Assembly (NCBI GenBank): GCA_026182355.1
Contig: JAPFBL010000226.1
Coordinates: 503,501 to 567,500 of the forward strand
DNA from: Hermatobates lingyangjiaoensis
Lineage: Eukaryota; Arthropoda; Insecta; Hemiptera; Hermatobatidae
Length of the DNA stretch: 64,000 nucleotides
Direction: 5' to 3'
The notes under the pieces are model-generated. The model worked only from the letters and a program-made list of their open reading frames with translations, did no database searches and was not told where the DNA came from. This document shows, piece by piece, positions 42,701 through 56,800 of this stretch (position 1 is its first letter; each line of letters begins with the position of its first letter). The position numbers and the translations under genes are program-made.

Positions 42701-44806
42701 TTTAACTAACCAGTAAGCAGGACATTAAAATAATTATTTCTTCATTAGCTTGTTTGTTTCCAACAAGCATACTTTCTGGTCTCACCTTTAGTGCTGTTTT
42801 AGGGGTAGAAATTGTGGCTCATTTGTTGTTTGGCACCTATTTTAGCTATGGGCGAGCCACTATACGTGTTAAGTCAAGTCAACATCAGGAGCCTTGATTT
42901 GTCCCCACTCAAGTTTATTAGAAAAAAAAACTCTAACATATACCTGACGCTGACTTCTTTGCATCCTCTACGTATATAAGGAATGGTATACAAGATTTCT
43001 CTTCCTTCCGTTTGTAAAATTTAGGGTCATGTACGACTACAATTTTAATTATGGGAATCAATCTTGAGCACTGAGAATTGCTGCCAGCTGTTAGACCACA
43101 TCTGACTGCAGATCACATTAGTAACTTAAAATAAACTTCATAAATAAACTGAATCTGTACTTCAAGTACAGATTGGATACAAAAAATGTAAACAACATTG
43201 CAAGATGTCTTAAAAGTCAAAAAACTAAGTTTATTTTAAAAAAATGCTTCAAGTTGTTGTCTAGTGGCCAAGTAGAAAATTTTAAAATTCTGGATTCTTC
43301 GAAATTACTCCAGGTAAAAATAAAAAAAAAACAAGTCCCAATATAACAGAAATTTTGTGGAAAACAAAACAATTCAATCACTTAGTGCTCTTTTTCAGGG
43401 TTGATCTCCTTATCGATAAGATAACAGATCGAAATATATAGTGTCTGAACTTCAATTTTTTCCATTATGAGAAAATACCTCTCAGTAACTGATGCACAAC
43501 TGTCGAGTTTTCAGAAAAGTATTATTTTATTTTGACTAATTGTGTATACTACCAAATAAGTAAGTACGTTAGGACCAGTTGGTAGTTTAAGTTCCTATAT
43601 AGTAACTCACTCTGATTCTAGTTCTCTTTATGTGGTACATAAAGGACCAAAAAGTACTTAAGGAATCTTGGTATCTATGGTCTTAGTTAGAAAAACAAAA
43701 GAAGTAAGGAAAATAAGAAAGAAAGAAGAGGAAAGGGGTTCAAACACGCATAAAATTTTTTGATTTATCATACGGAAAATCTTGTACACACCATACCTCG
43801 GAGAGCATGTAAACCTGTAGGTCTCGAGCTTGCACAATATCAGGTTCATGTAAAAAAGCTCTGCTCTGATGAACTTGAGTGAGAAAAAATTTAGCACTTC
43901 AAATGTTAACCAAGTAACGTGGCTCGCTCGTAACTAAAATGGGTGTGAAGCAACAAATGATCTGCAGTTTTCACGCTCATATCAGCACTAAAGATGAAAG
44001 ACTATAAGTGTGGTGGTCGGAAACAAACAGAAAACTGAAAGATTTCGACTGATAAGTAATACCTTTATTGAAATTTTAAGGTTTGACCCAAACTTATTCT
44101 ACTTTTTATTCTGTTAGACGTTAAATCTGCTAGTATGTGTAATATAAAGAGATTAAATATCTAGAAAAATTTAATAGGTATGACAAACAGTATATCGCTT
44201 GTTTCAGTGAAATTCTAAGTCTCTATTCAATTGCTCTTCCTGACCATGGCGACTGTCAAGGCGCTTTAGTGCAGATGGTGAATAGACCGTCGGCCAATCT
44301 GCTTCCACATCAGTCATCAGTCAAGCAATCGTCCTTCCTTCCTTGGACAGTTATCGTCCGAGTGAATGGCGCCCCACTGACTTTAGCATCAATACTCACC
44401 TACTCGTGGATCATTGCATCTGCAGAAGCTTTCAATATAAGCCAGTAAAATTTATTTAATAAACTTGCTTTAAATTAACTCAATACTATTTTCAAGAAGA
44501 GAAGAATTGCTCTAAAAAAATAAATTAACCTTCAAAAGGGCTGCTCTTATGTTGATTGTTGTAATGTATTCCTCTTAAACACTGAAATCCATTGCAAATA
44601 TCTGTATTATAGAATCACTATCTGGTAATATTTGGTGAGTATTCTGAATTGAATGAATTCAAATATCGCCAAAATATTTACTAAGTTGGATATTTTGAAA
44701 CGGAGTTCATTTTTAGAGAGAGAACAGAAGGAGAGATGAAGCGATAGAGAAGAGCAAACAAAAACTGTCATTCAGTTTCGTTCTGATTTTCTCATTTTTA
44801 AAACTT

Positions 44807-44855
<49 letters not shown>

Positions 44856-47800
44856 AAAGAAACACCAATGAAAACTAAAAACTAGCACTCTCTTTCATTA
44901 TTTCAACCTTCTTAAATAGTTTAATGATAGTCTTTAGAAAAATATGTGATACAGGGAAAACACAAAATCCTGAACAGCTTTTCATGTGCTGATGTGCTCA
45001 TTGGTCACAGCGAAAGCAAACAAAGTTCTAGAAATACCTCCAAAGTTCTAGAAGAAGAAACAAAATAATAATAAAAAATAAAATACTTTTAATAAATAGT
45101 ATTTTATCCAATAGAAAATTAATAAAGTAAAAAAAAATTTACCAAACTATAACTAATATAATGTAATTACAAGAAATTATAAAATATAAATTATAATTAT
45201 ATAGGTATATATAATAGTGTAAGGAGGATTATTTTTTCAGATTTGGTTCAGATTATTACAGTGTTACTGCTGGTATGATTAGTTCTTCAGGGGAAGCACC
45301 TCATGGAATTTTTGAACAGAATAAAATATTAGACCAGATTGATGTTTTAAATGGATCTGCTCTCGTGCTTCTTCACACCAGCTCTCCATTTGAATTATCT
45401 CGAGGAGTCAGACCACTTTTCAGTTTAAACTTGTAAGTACCAATGGATATAATTCACCAAATGCTTTGCTGTATGCCATGCACCCCTCCCATCCTCTCAC
45501 CCCAACTAAACACAGTCTCATCTCTGTATATTTGCCACTTTTCTTCTAAGGAATAAGTGATATTTCAGTATTATTTCAGTTCACAACAATGTCTTTACGT
45601 TTCTAACGTGTCTCTTTGTAGATGAAATCCTTTTCTTGAATTATTTCTATTTCAATGTTTTTTTGAAATCTATTTTTATGTGAATTAGTTATCAACGAGC
45701 TGAATTCTATTCGCAATGTCGATATTCCCACTATCTTATTACTAAAAAAAAAAACATTTACAAATGTGGCATTCCCAAAGCATCCATTGTTTGAATACCT
45801 TTAAAGTGCAGAAATATTTCAATACAGTCGATATTCCCACCATCGCATTACTGAAATATTTACAAATATGGCATTTCCAAAGTACCAATTCATTAAACAC
45901 CTTTCAACCACAGAAATATTTCAATTCATTTAAAAGTGCCCTTACACTGTAAGAATGAATAAATAATATTAAACATATAATCTACCGTCATACCTCGTAC
46001 ATTACTGCCGTAGCTGTCGGACCGGTTTCGGGTGTCACCCATCTTCAACACGAACTGATCTACTGAATCCTACCTATCTGTTTATATAACCTACCTACTA
46101 CCCCAATTCTGCCTAGATTTTATTAGTTACTTAATTTACCACCACTTTATTTTATTTATTTTATTATTATATAAACAGATAGGTAGGATTCAGTAGATCA
46201 GTTCGTGTTGAAGATGGGTGACACCCGAAACCGGTCCGACAGCTACGGCAGTAATGTACTCTACCTTGATCAAATTTCTCACTGGTTCAGTAGCTGGAAA
46301 CTTGAAGGCAATCCAGCAAAAAGCATCCACATACAATTCAGTAAAGGGACACCCAAGCAACCTCCCCCCGTCTTTATTAGTCGCCAGTTAATACCTTACA
46401 GATCCCAGGCCAAATACCTGGGAATAATAATTGACAGCAGGCTCACGTTCAAATACCATCTGAAAAATAGATATAAATTGGGTCTGGCACTAATGTCAAA
46501 TTTGTATCCTATCCTGAAGTCGAAGAATACTCCACAGGTAGTAAAGGACCTCATTTATAAGGTGGTAATTAGGGCTAGCATGACTTATGGATGCTCGACC
46601 TGGTTACAAGCTGCAAGAACTAATAAAACACTTATACAGATAGTTCAGAATAAATGCGCACGTCTTATGGCTGGGGCACCTTGGTATGCCAGAAATGTGG
46701 ATATTCAAAGAGACCTCAGGTTAGAAACAATTGACCAATTCACGAGTAGACTGGTGACCAATGAGGACACGAAAATTCCAACCCATCCAAACCCCCTTAT
46801 CCAAAGCCTATCCCAAATAATTCCCCAAACACATCCACATTAGAAGCTGTTATTAAAATAGAAGGCCAAACCCTTGAAAAAGACTGACAAGACACGACAC
46901 AATGAGACCAAACGACCACGAAATGACGTAAACGGACGAACCACATATTAAAAAAAAAAAAAAAAGTACAGACATTTACTTACTGACCCCACCACCACAG
47001 CAGGACAATAATTCAGCAGTAGTAGGTCCGTGACCTGGAACTGCTAATACAACGTGCACAACAGTGCGCGGAAAGAATCGTTGGTCGTTGGTCGTTGGTC
47101 GTTGGTAGTAATGTACGAGGTATGACGGTACATTATATGTTTAATATTATTAATACTAACCTCTGTGGTAGTGATGAAATGCATGAACTATAAGAATGGG
47201 CAAATGTAAAAAGTACGGAATTAAATGTGAAGTTGAGATAAAATAGGAAGACATACTGAACATATCAATACTTAATAAAATAGGTAAACATGACGAAAAG
47301 TACTTCATAGATGTCCTTGTTCTCAAATATTGTTTCCCTAATGACGATTCAACTTACAATTTGAAACTATAAGTATGTTTTTCTATTTCTGTTAATCTCC
47401 AGCTTATTTTTCATCTTTTTATAAATACTCGTATACATTAAATATATGTTTTAATTGTTTACAGAATTTCACCACAAAACTTGAATGATCTTGATGATTG
47501 CCATGCAGTTGGTTTATTGGTGAGTGAAGGGAAAATCAGTGACATCATAAACGCCAAACCATTTGTCCCCTGTGGTTCTAACAGTTCTTGTTTCTTAGTG
47601 GATGTTAACTCATCGCAGGTAATATTAATTTATAAAAAATATCTTATATGGACAATGCTAGACCATAGTCAATGTATAATACCGGGCTATAATTAACATA
47701 CACAGATGCCATATGGATCACACTTGCATACATTGTTAAGATACTAATTATTAAAATTAGTATCTTAATTTTAATTAAGATACTAATATTTCTTATATTA

Positions 47801-50800
47801 GTATAATATAAGAACAAACAGCCTCCAAATCCCTCAGATAGGGCGAAACGGAGCAACTGCTCTGGTTGAATTCATCAATTCAAATTTTCGAGTTACCAGT
47901 TAGGTTGAAGATCTTACAACACTAACTTTACTGACCCATGTTTGTTCCAAAATTCACGCAAGTCTAGCAATGGAACATTTTTTGATTGCACAAGTATTTA
48001 TCATCTATCTTCAGTTAAAATTGACACATTGTGTTCATTAGTATTTTTGAAAATGAAATTAGCGAAATTTATCCTGTTAATTCAGATTCACGGACTTATG
48101 ACAATACTATAAGCTTCAGACATGCAACGTCCTGCATAAATCTTAGGTCTGATAGACTACATAAAAGCTATCAAATACCACTGAGAAGCGAGAAAAAGTG
48201 ATGGATTTCTTAAAAGAAAGACAGTGATGGATGGAAGAAGAAAAGGGATAGGCAGCAGCAGCCATCAAACAAACACATGACCGAGCGGACTTTCCACCAG
48301 TGAGTGTCAGCGCAAGAACACAGCATCCCAAGAAAGTAGCTAAAGCCACTGTTGTGCTACCGCACTGAGAAAAAAGTCTTGAAAAAGACAGGCTCTGGCC
48401 GCACAGGACGGGTGAGCGAGCTGCCCATAGTGGGACCCCCCCCCCCCCCCCCCAGGCCTGAGTTGATCCTGCGAAACCTTCTCCATAGCTAAAATCGACA
48501 GCGACCAAGAGACACAACCGCGCTCTCCAAAAGAAAGTCTTGAACAAGACGGGCGTTGGTCACATAAGACTGATATGGACACACAGCCTCACAAGCAGGT
48601 GCGATCGAGCGGACTTCCCACCCGCAGACGCCGACTATCCGCCGGGTTGTGCCTTTCTTAGTTCATGTCATGAGGGAAGAACCACCAAGACATGTTAAGC
48701 CCCACCACCACGACAAGGTGAAGGCATATCGGTGGGGGAGGGATCCTATTTTGGTATAACGAAGCGTACCTTAGTCTTCCGGCCATACCGCACATTATAA
48801 CAAACCAGGCTGATGCATTTTTACATGAAAGCTCTTTCTTACTATCCCAGAAGCAATAAGCCCTAGCGAAAAATAGGAGACAGTAATCCTCTCGAATACG
48901 CCCAAGGTGGACTTCATGAGAACGAGCTTCCACGACTCTACATCACACAAAAACTCCTACACTGATGACTATACTTCGATTTAAATTCTGCAATAGATTG
49001 CAACAAACTTTTTTTCAGAAAACTGCCAATTCGCCTACACCCACTCATTCAAACCCTCTACTCGTAAATAATTCTCCAAAAACGGTTTAAAGAAATGGTC
49101 ATGGGATCTTCTCTTACACGAAATTGACTAGTATGCAGTAAAAGCATCATGTTACGCAGTGTCACCCATGGGTGTCCACGTGATTCCTTTTAATATAATA
49201 ATTAAATTATAAGCTCAAAGTAATATATTTCTAAAAACATATAATTTGTGTTGAATGATACAACAATTTTGAGTAATCTACACTGTACTATACTATAACT
49301 AAATTCATTCTCAAACTCAGACATTGAATACTTCATTTATTTATTTTAATGCTGCTATATCCATTCGGTCTGGTATAAAAAAAAACAGAAGCATTATACT
49401 ATAACAATTTGTCAAGGTACTGCACATACAACATAATATTTAAAATACATGAAATTTTTTCATGCAATATTCATATCGAGGTAATATTTCAAAAGAAATT
49501 TTAGCTTTCTAGAATCACCGGAAAGTGGATAAAATCATAATTCGTTTCAGTGTAAAGTACGATAAAGAACATTAACAGTGGTTCAATAATACCCAAAAAC
49601 AGTAAGTGTTTCACCCAACAAGTCTTTTTCATAAATGTTTAGAGGGAGTGTAGAGGTTCAACAAAAGTAATTTCATATAAGAAACATAAATGTACTAACC
49701 CTAAACACCAGTAATTATGGTGTACGAGTGTATGGTGTATGGTGTACGAGTGCATTATCCATACTCTTATTTTTTCAAGAATTTTTTTTTTTTGACATAA
49801 AACATATACATTCCTGCATTAATGAAAGCTTAAAATGATAACCTTACTTTATATGAACAATTTTCATGGTAGCATTTACTACGTCAATGCTAATTTAAAA
49901 TTATTAAATATTCATTTTGTTCATGTTCCTTTTTGTTTATTTTTAGCTTCAAGATAAATGGAGTGGTAGTGTTTACTGCAATTCAAACCAAGGCCTTTAC
50001 GTAGATTGTGTATTTCATAGAACTACTCCCTGCCAAGGATCCTGTATGTTACAGTGTCCTTCAATAATGACTCAAAAGAGCCAACTTCTAGCTGCTATTA
50101 GTAAGAATTTCATTTTTAGTTATTTATTTCGAAGCTAGTAATTACAATTGGAATAACTTCCGTTACAAGTAACCCTTATGGTCATCTGCTAGCCTCATCT
50201 GAGAAGGTTGAAAGCTAGCAAATAGTTTGTTACTTATTTCTTCCTGTACAATTTGTTAACCCTACATCCATTTCCTAAACCACTGTCATCTTTCCTGCAC
50301 TTTGCACACTTTAAAATATCTCTAAGCCTGTACAAGATGTTTCTACCTCTTTTGCTTCAAGTTGAGATTGAAAGATTCAAGTTGGAAGATTTTTTTCTTA
50401 CTGTGGTTTGGTCGTTGATTTATATATATTATCAACCACAATATGGAAAAGGAAAGAAGACTAAGATATTTCAACCGTAACAAGCGGTCTTCGTCAGAGT
50501 CGAAAACCCAACGAAGGTTCTGACGAAGACCGCTTGATATAATATTGAGGATCATAGTCTTTTTTCCCTTTTCATATTGTGGTTTGATTCTTATTTCACG
50601 TGTTTATATGAATTCTTGTTATATATATCGATTAAATTATTATTAAAATTAGATATTACCTTCTCTAATTTATAGGATAGTTTACAATATTGCATATCAT
50701 TTCTAGCCGAGTTTGGATGTTAATCTTATTATTAAAATCATTCTATTGTTTTAAACCTACTGAAGAGAAGATCAATTTCTTTCTTCGTATAACATTACAA

Positions 50801-53800
50801 CAAAATCATCACTCACTTTTGCTCTTGATAATGGATATGTTCCGAATCCGGGTTGAGGTATAAAGAAATCGTAGAGGTAAGACGCTATAATTCCCTTCTA
50901 CTACTAGTTTTTTGTTTAGTTTCAATTTAACAAAATATATCGCCAAATGTTATATTTATGAACCATAATAATAATAATATTTCATCAGAATTAGTTCATC
51001 TAGATATACTTGCAAACAACTTTGCTAGAAGAAAAATTGAATAAAAACCAATTCAGATATTCTTTAGATATTTGCAGTTATTGTTGTAATAATATGTTGA
51101 TAATTTCTGTGATTTACTAAGAGAGGCATAGGAAGGACAGCGAAATGTATGTTCAGCCTGACTGCGAAGGAGTTCGATGTGACCGAGGCAGCTGCATACC
51201 TTGGGACAAAGTACTGGACAACGTCGATGACTGTGTCTCAGGTGAAGATGAAAAGCTATCACTGTCTTTAGCAAAACTTGAATATTGCGATGGTTCCCTC
51301 CATCCTTGCAGTAAGTATATATTTATTCACAGAAATAATTACTATTTCCATTAACTGTATCAAGCTAAGAAAATTTACTCAGCGAATTACATGTTTGAAT
51401 AATGTCACACCAGTTATAAAGTTCTTTACTTCTTTTGAGCAGAATCAACCATGAAGTTTTTTTTCAAACCAGCTGGGTTTTTGTCAAAATCAAATCTTCT
51501 TCTTTAAATATCCATGCAAGGCATTTCAACCATGTTCTATAAAATAGAAATAAGGAAGAAGTTTTTATTCAGATACACAAAATAACAAAAAATGAACCAT
51601 TCCTCTACTGATCTTTCAACTTTGACTATTTTAATGCCAGTTTGTAGAAAAAAAAACCATAAAATAGCACAATTAAGAAATTCCGTTTATTCAAAAAATC
51701 CTCCAAAAAAGAAAGGGACTGCGCACCTTAATAAATTGATAAGTAGAGGTAATTAGGGTTTATACAAAAACCGACATTTTAGGAAACCGGTTTTCGAATA
51801 GTAATTTTTCCAGAATTTTTGTAAACAAATTTTTTTGCTCGAATATTCTGTAATTCAAACAAAAAATTTTAACAGAAAATTTAGAGTGATTAAAAGCAGT
51901 TTTTGACTGAAATTATTTACTGTTCAATTTTATTGATAATAAAATTTTTTTATGCAATTTAGTAGAATAAAGAAATAATAGTTGACCAAGATTAAATAAC
52001 TTTAAAAACAATTATTCGTTGTTTATGCATAATTTTCACATATAAGGATGTATATAATGATGTATATAATATAATGTATATAATGTATATATTTTATAAT
52101 AGTGAAACGAGTTATTCAGCAAAAGGTTCGAATAAATAAAAACAATATATTTTAATATTTTTATAATAACCATATTATTAAATCGGACCGATATGATTCC
52201 AAGAACCAAACCACTTGCAACAGTGTTTTCATCAATCTGGTACATTTGGCTACAATTGTCATTTTCAAATTTTTTTTTAAGTGTTATTTATACATTGAAA
52301 ACCGATATTTTCTACTAAAAAACCGGTTTTCGAATTTCATAATTTTCTCCAAAAAACTGGTTTTTAAAAACCGACAAACCCTAGAGGTAATATTTAGCTT
52401 TCATGTTAAAGCTGGAATTCTTCTAATAAATTTTGAAACTTTATTAGCCTAAAAAAACTTTAGAATCTAGTAAATTATTTTAAAATTTATGTTTAGCTTA
52501 TTTATATGCTAGTTCATGCTATTTATTTTGTAATTTTTGCAAAGATAAATTTTAGAACTGTAGGACTTCAATACTATATAGAAAGTAAACAGAAATTGAG
52601 ACTTAAGCGTCTTTTTTTCCTAACTTTTTTTTTCCTTGATACTTCGACTATAATTACATGTATTTAGAAGTAATTTTGATTTCAGGGTTTCTCCTTTAGC
52701 TTTTTGATTATGTAGCGGAAATCGGGTGGACACCCATTGGTGGCACTCCGTAACTATGTTTAAGCTTTATGACGACAGAAAGTTACGTGGCCATTGTTGT
52801 TATAGTCGTCTTTGGGGGTTTGTGGGGATTACTAGTTGGGAAAGATTTTGAGCAAGTGGGTTTGGATGAGTTGAGAGTTTACTGTGGAATTTTTTATAGC
52901 GGTCTTTTGCATAGTCGAGAACGAAGGGGACTTTAAGATCTCGGTGAATGATTATATTTGGGACGTAAAATGGGAGTTGTGAGAGTTTTTTAAGTTTTTT
53001 GATTGGATGGCTTGTATAGGACGAATGTTTGAAGGTTTGGCAGAACCCCAAAGTTCTATAGCATAAGCCCAAGAAGGCTTCAAGATTGTGTTGTATATGT
53101 GGAGTCTGTCTGTTAGTGTGAGTTTTGATTTTCTGTCTAATAGTCTTATAAGGCGTTTGTAACGTCTGTTGGTCTCTGTTCGTTTCAGTCTTGTTCCTAA
53201 CTAAGAATAATGAAATAAGAGGGAGTAAGGGTTTTTTATAGGCGCTGAGATCTTCAGCGCGAGGAGTATAAGGATGGGAGGTTAAATTCATGGGAGGTTT
53301 AAATAAGCCGCTGAACTCCTCATAAGTGAGAGAAACAAACATTACAGAAACATTGCATAAAGCTCGGTTTAAATGAAATTTCATAACTCGAAGGAAATCG
53401 TGATAGGATGAACTTCTAAATTATGCCTTCAATATTCAGTATGCTCTCAATAGTTCAAATTATTTTTATTAAACTGCACAAATTTTCCATTTCTTTGCAA
53501 GCTTCTCCAAAATCTTTGGAGTTATCACGAAAACTATTTATAAGTATTTCCTTTCTGTCATATGGTTTCATATTGTAAGCTCTTGGTCATATAATTGTAT
53601 ATTTGACGACATGTAGTTAATTATTTTTGTTGTTGTAGCATAGTATAATTCTTTGATTTAGGTTGTAAACAAGGAGAACTTTCTTGTGGCGGCAAATGCC
53701 TGGCATCTACTCTATTTTGTGACGGAATTATTGATTGCCCAAATGGCTTGGATGAGACTGCTAATTGTCAAAATAACTGCTCTTCGTATCTGGCTTTGAC

Positions 53801-56800
53801 CAATCCCAGCAGCCTGTGCAACTCATGGCCGAACTGCTTCGACAGAACTGACGAGTCATGGGAAACCTGTGGTCCAAACCATGCTTGCTCCTTCCCAAAT
53901 CACATCAAATGTGGAGAGTACGCGTAACAAATAACATTTTACTAGTCTTGCTTTCAAAAGTAAAAAGAGTTTGGATCACGGATCTCTGTTAACGAATGTG
54001 TGCTGAGTATCTGCATCTACTCACAGACATGATTCGTACAAGTAAATATTTTTTGTGCATGCATTTAGGGTTCATGGTTTGTTTCAGAGCAAAATATTAC
54101 CCTTTTAGATATAAAAAAATACAGCTACTTTTTACACCTTGCAAAAAGTTTTTTAAGTTTAAATTTTTGTTTGCAGTGGAGGTGGATGTGTGCCGGGATT
54201 CATGGTCTGCGATGGAATAAAAGATTGCCCTTCTGGGGAAGACGAAGATGCTTGCGTGTTCATCGTCTCCAATAAAAATAAACCGTAAGTCTTGAAGCAA
54301 TCTTACTTTAAAACTTATATTTACCATGTTATGAAAAACAATTTAAAGTTATTACTTAAAATTAAAAATCAATTTGTGATTATGCAAACACTACTTAAGT
54401 TTGTTGAAACTGAGAACACAATATATATCAACTACCTGAGTATATAGTGTGAAACTAATAACACTTTTTAATCATACACAAGTTTCAAAATAAGAAGCGA
54501 TTGGAAAAATGTATTTATAGATTTGTAGCAGAAACATCAAACTAGTATTCGATATTAAAAGATGCCCCACTTGGTCTCTTGTTTTCAAGACAGTTTAACT
54601 ATTGATAGAATATTCAAGCCTCGATTCTTTCGTGAGGATTCCAGCTGCAAGGCGATTATTGAAGTTTGCAATGACGCATCCCAAGTTAAGATTCTCTTAA
54701 CTTCCAGATGGATGTTGATCTTCAAGCCGCAGTAGCCTATAGGTTGTTGCAGGATACTCTCCCCTTCAGGTACCCCTACTGGCTAACCACAACTAACTTT
54801 ATAGAAAACAAGTGAACATTTGAAAAATATTTTATTGTTAATTTAATTTGATGATTTTGTTAAAAATCTGTAAATATAATGTTCGAATAAGTTGTCATTT
54901 GAAACTTGTTTATGACTAAAAACTGGTAACATTTTCTTTACTCGTTCTATGAATCACCAGACCAAAAACCATCTTTACGATATACATGGGCGAGACCCAA
55001 ATGAGGATTCAATTATACATTCTCATCAAAAATAATATTCAAATAAATCAGCATTGCCATGATTGTCTGTTTAGATTAAATTACACCTAAACTTACTTAG
55101 GAAATACCCCAGTCTTGGATTTAAGCTTGAAAAAAATAGTTCACTTGAAGTCTAAATTTATTTTCAAAATTCGTCGTAAATGTAGAAGCTGCTGCTAATT
55201 TCAACACTATTTCTGTATACATACATAAAGGTGATTAAATTTATTAATATTTTATTAATTATAAAAAATATAATAAAAACGTGTACTTTCTTTTAGAAAA
55301 GAAGGTAAGGTGATGCAACGAACAATGAATGGATCTGTACCTTACTGCTTTGAGTCAAAATTAGGTGACCATCAGCTAACAGCATTGTGCAACTATCTAG
55401 AATCTGATTCAGTTGAAAGTGCTTGGTAAGTTTAATATATTAATACAATTCAATTTATCCAATGATTAATAATAAATTGAAACCATCATTTCACTTTCAA
55501 GATTCAAAGATCCCTCTTAATCATGGTTTAATTTAAATTTAATACGAACAATTGCATGTTAATATTGTTGGTAAACTTTAATTACACAACCAAGTTCATC
55601 TCATTTGGCTCGAAATGCGCGTTCGATGCTACCTGATGGCCTAAAATACTTTTAAGTCTTATAGAATCAACGGTCCAAAAAATCTATATCAGCTTTCTGA
55701 AAGCTCTTTCGTAAACAGGCATGCATAAATATTATCTATTTATATATACATTTGATATGAGTAGGCATTGGTAGGGTAAAAAAATTACAGTCACTTTCTA
55801 TTCATATAAACATAGTAGATGCTGTTATCCTGAAATAACTAGGCATTATTTTGAACAAAAAGTGGACAGAATCATTATATTGAATTTAGGAGCAAAAAAG
55901 TTATTCATGTAATCAATATTATTGCCAAGGCATCAAAAAAACATTGGGGCCGAGAATATTCTGCCATCAATCCCACATACTCTACAGCTGGAGTTTGTCT
56001 ATCCATGGTGCTTGATGCAGCTCCTGTTTGAGGGGGAGCTTTAACAATACAAGGACTTGCACAAAGATTATCTCTCATGATTATGATAAAATGGTATAGA
56101 ACTGTCATCTCTATTACCGACCATACAATTGTCTCCCAACAATCAGTCTAAGGAGCTGGCTATCTTTACAGCCTTAGGATTAGAAGAGATGGTCAACTCG
56201 GTCACTCGCTGGCGTTTCCGCAGGTGGCAAAACCGACAGCAAGATAACACTACACTCATTTAGCAATAATAAGGCACGTAATTCTGTTTGAAAGTATCAG
56301 ATCAAAACCAGCATTTCCATACTCTAAATGACGCAGTATACTAACCTGGTATACTATGGGCAGACCACAATTGTTTCTTTCAGATGAATCCGAGCAACTA
56401 TTAAATATCTTACAATAAATTAGTAACTAAACTGTCCCCAACAGCGCATTGAAAATTCGAATATTTTTACAAAAGTTTAACCTAATTGACAATACTGCAT
56501 CTTCCTGCAACTATAGAAAGCAACAAACCGTAGAGTATCATCTGTGGGACTGCCAACTACTGCATCCACAAAGAGCTGTCTTGATGTGTATCATAGTGGC
56601 ACAAGGTGAGACTGAACCTTGTTATAAGGTTACCCTTACATCATGGGTTCAACATAACATCTCAACTGATGGCGTCAAAAACGGTTACCAAATTTAAAAG
56701 TCAGTTCTAGTGTGTTATATTCATTTCTACTAAGTTTCCTCAATTTAATTATATTTATACATGGATTGACAAACTTATAAAAAAAAAACAGAAAACTAAC

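Noticed and set aside
46205..46843. Possible host gene of 212 codons
   Set aside because: Its first part is the palindrome arm and the rest is the C-terminal region of a jockey-type LINE bounded by a target-site duplication.
48143..48582. Minus-strand open frames of 134 and 80 codons
   Set aside because: They overlap in two frames across the C18 run and encode low-complexity glycine with no domain.
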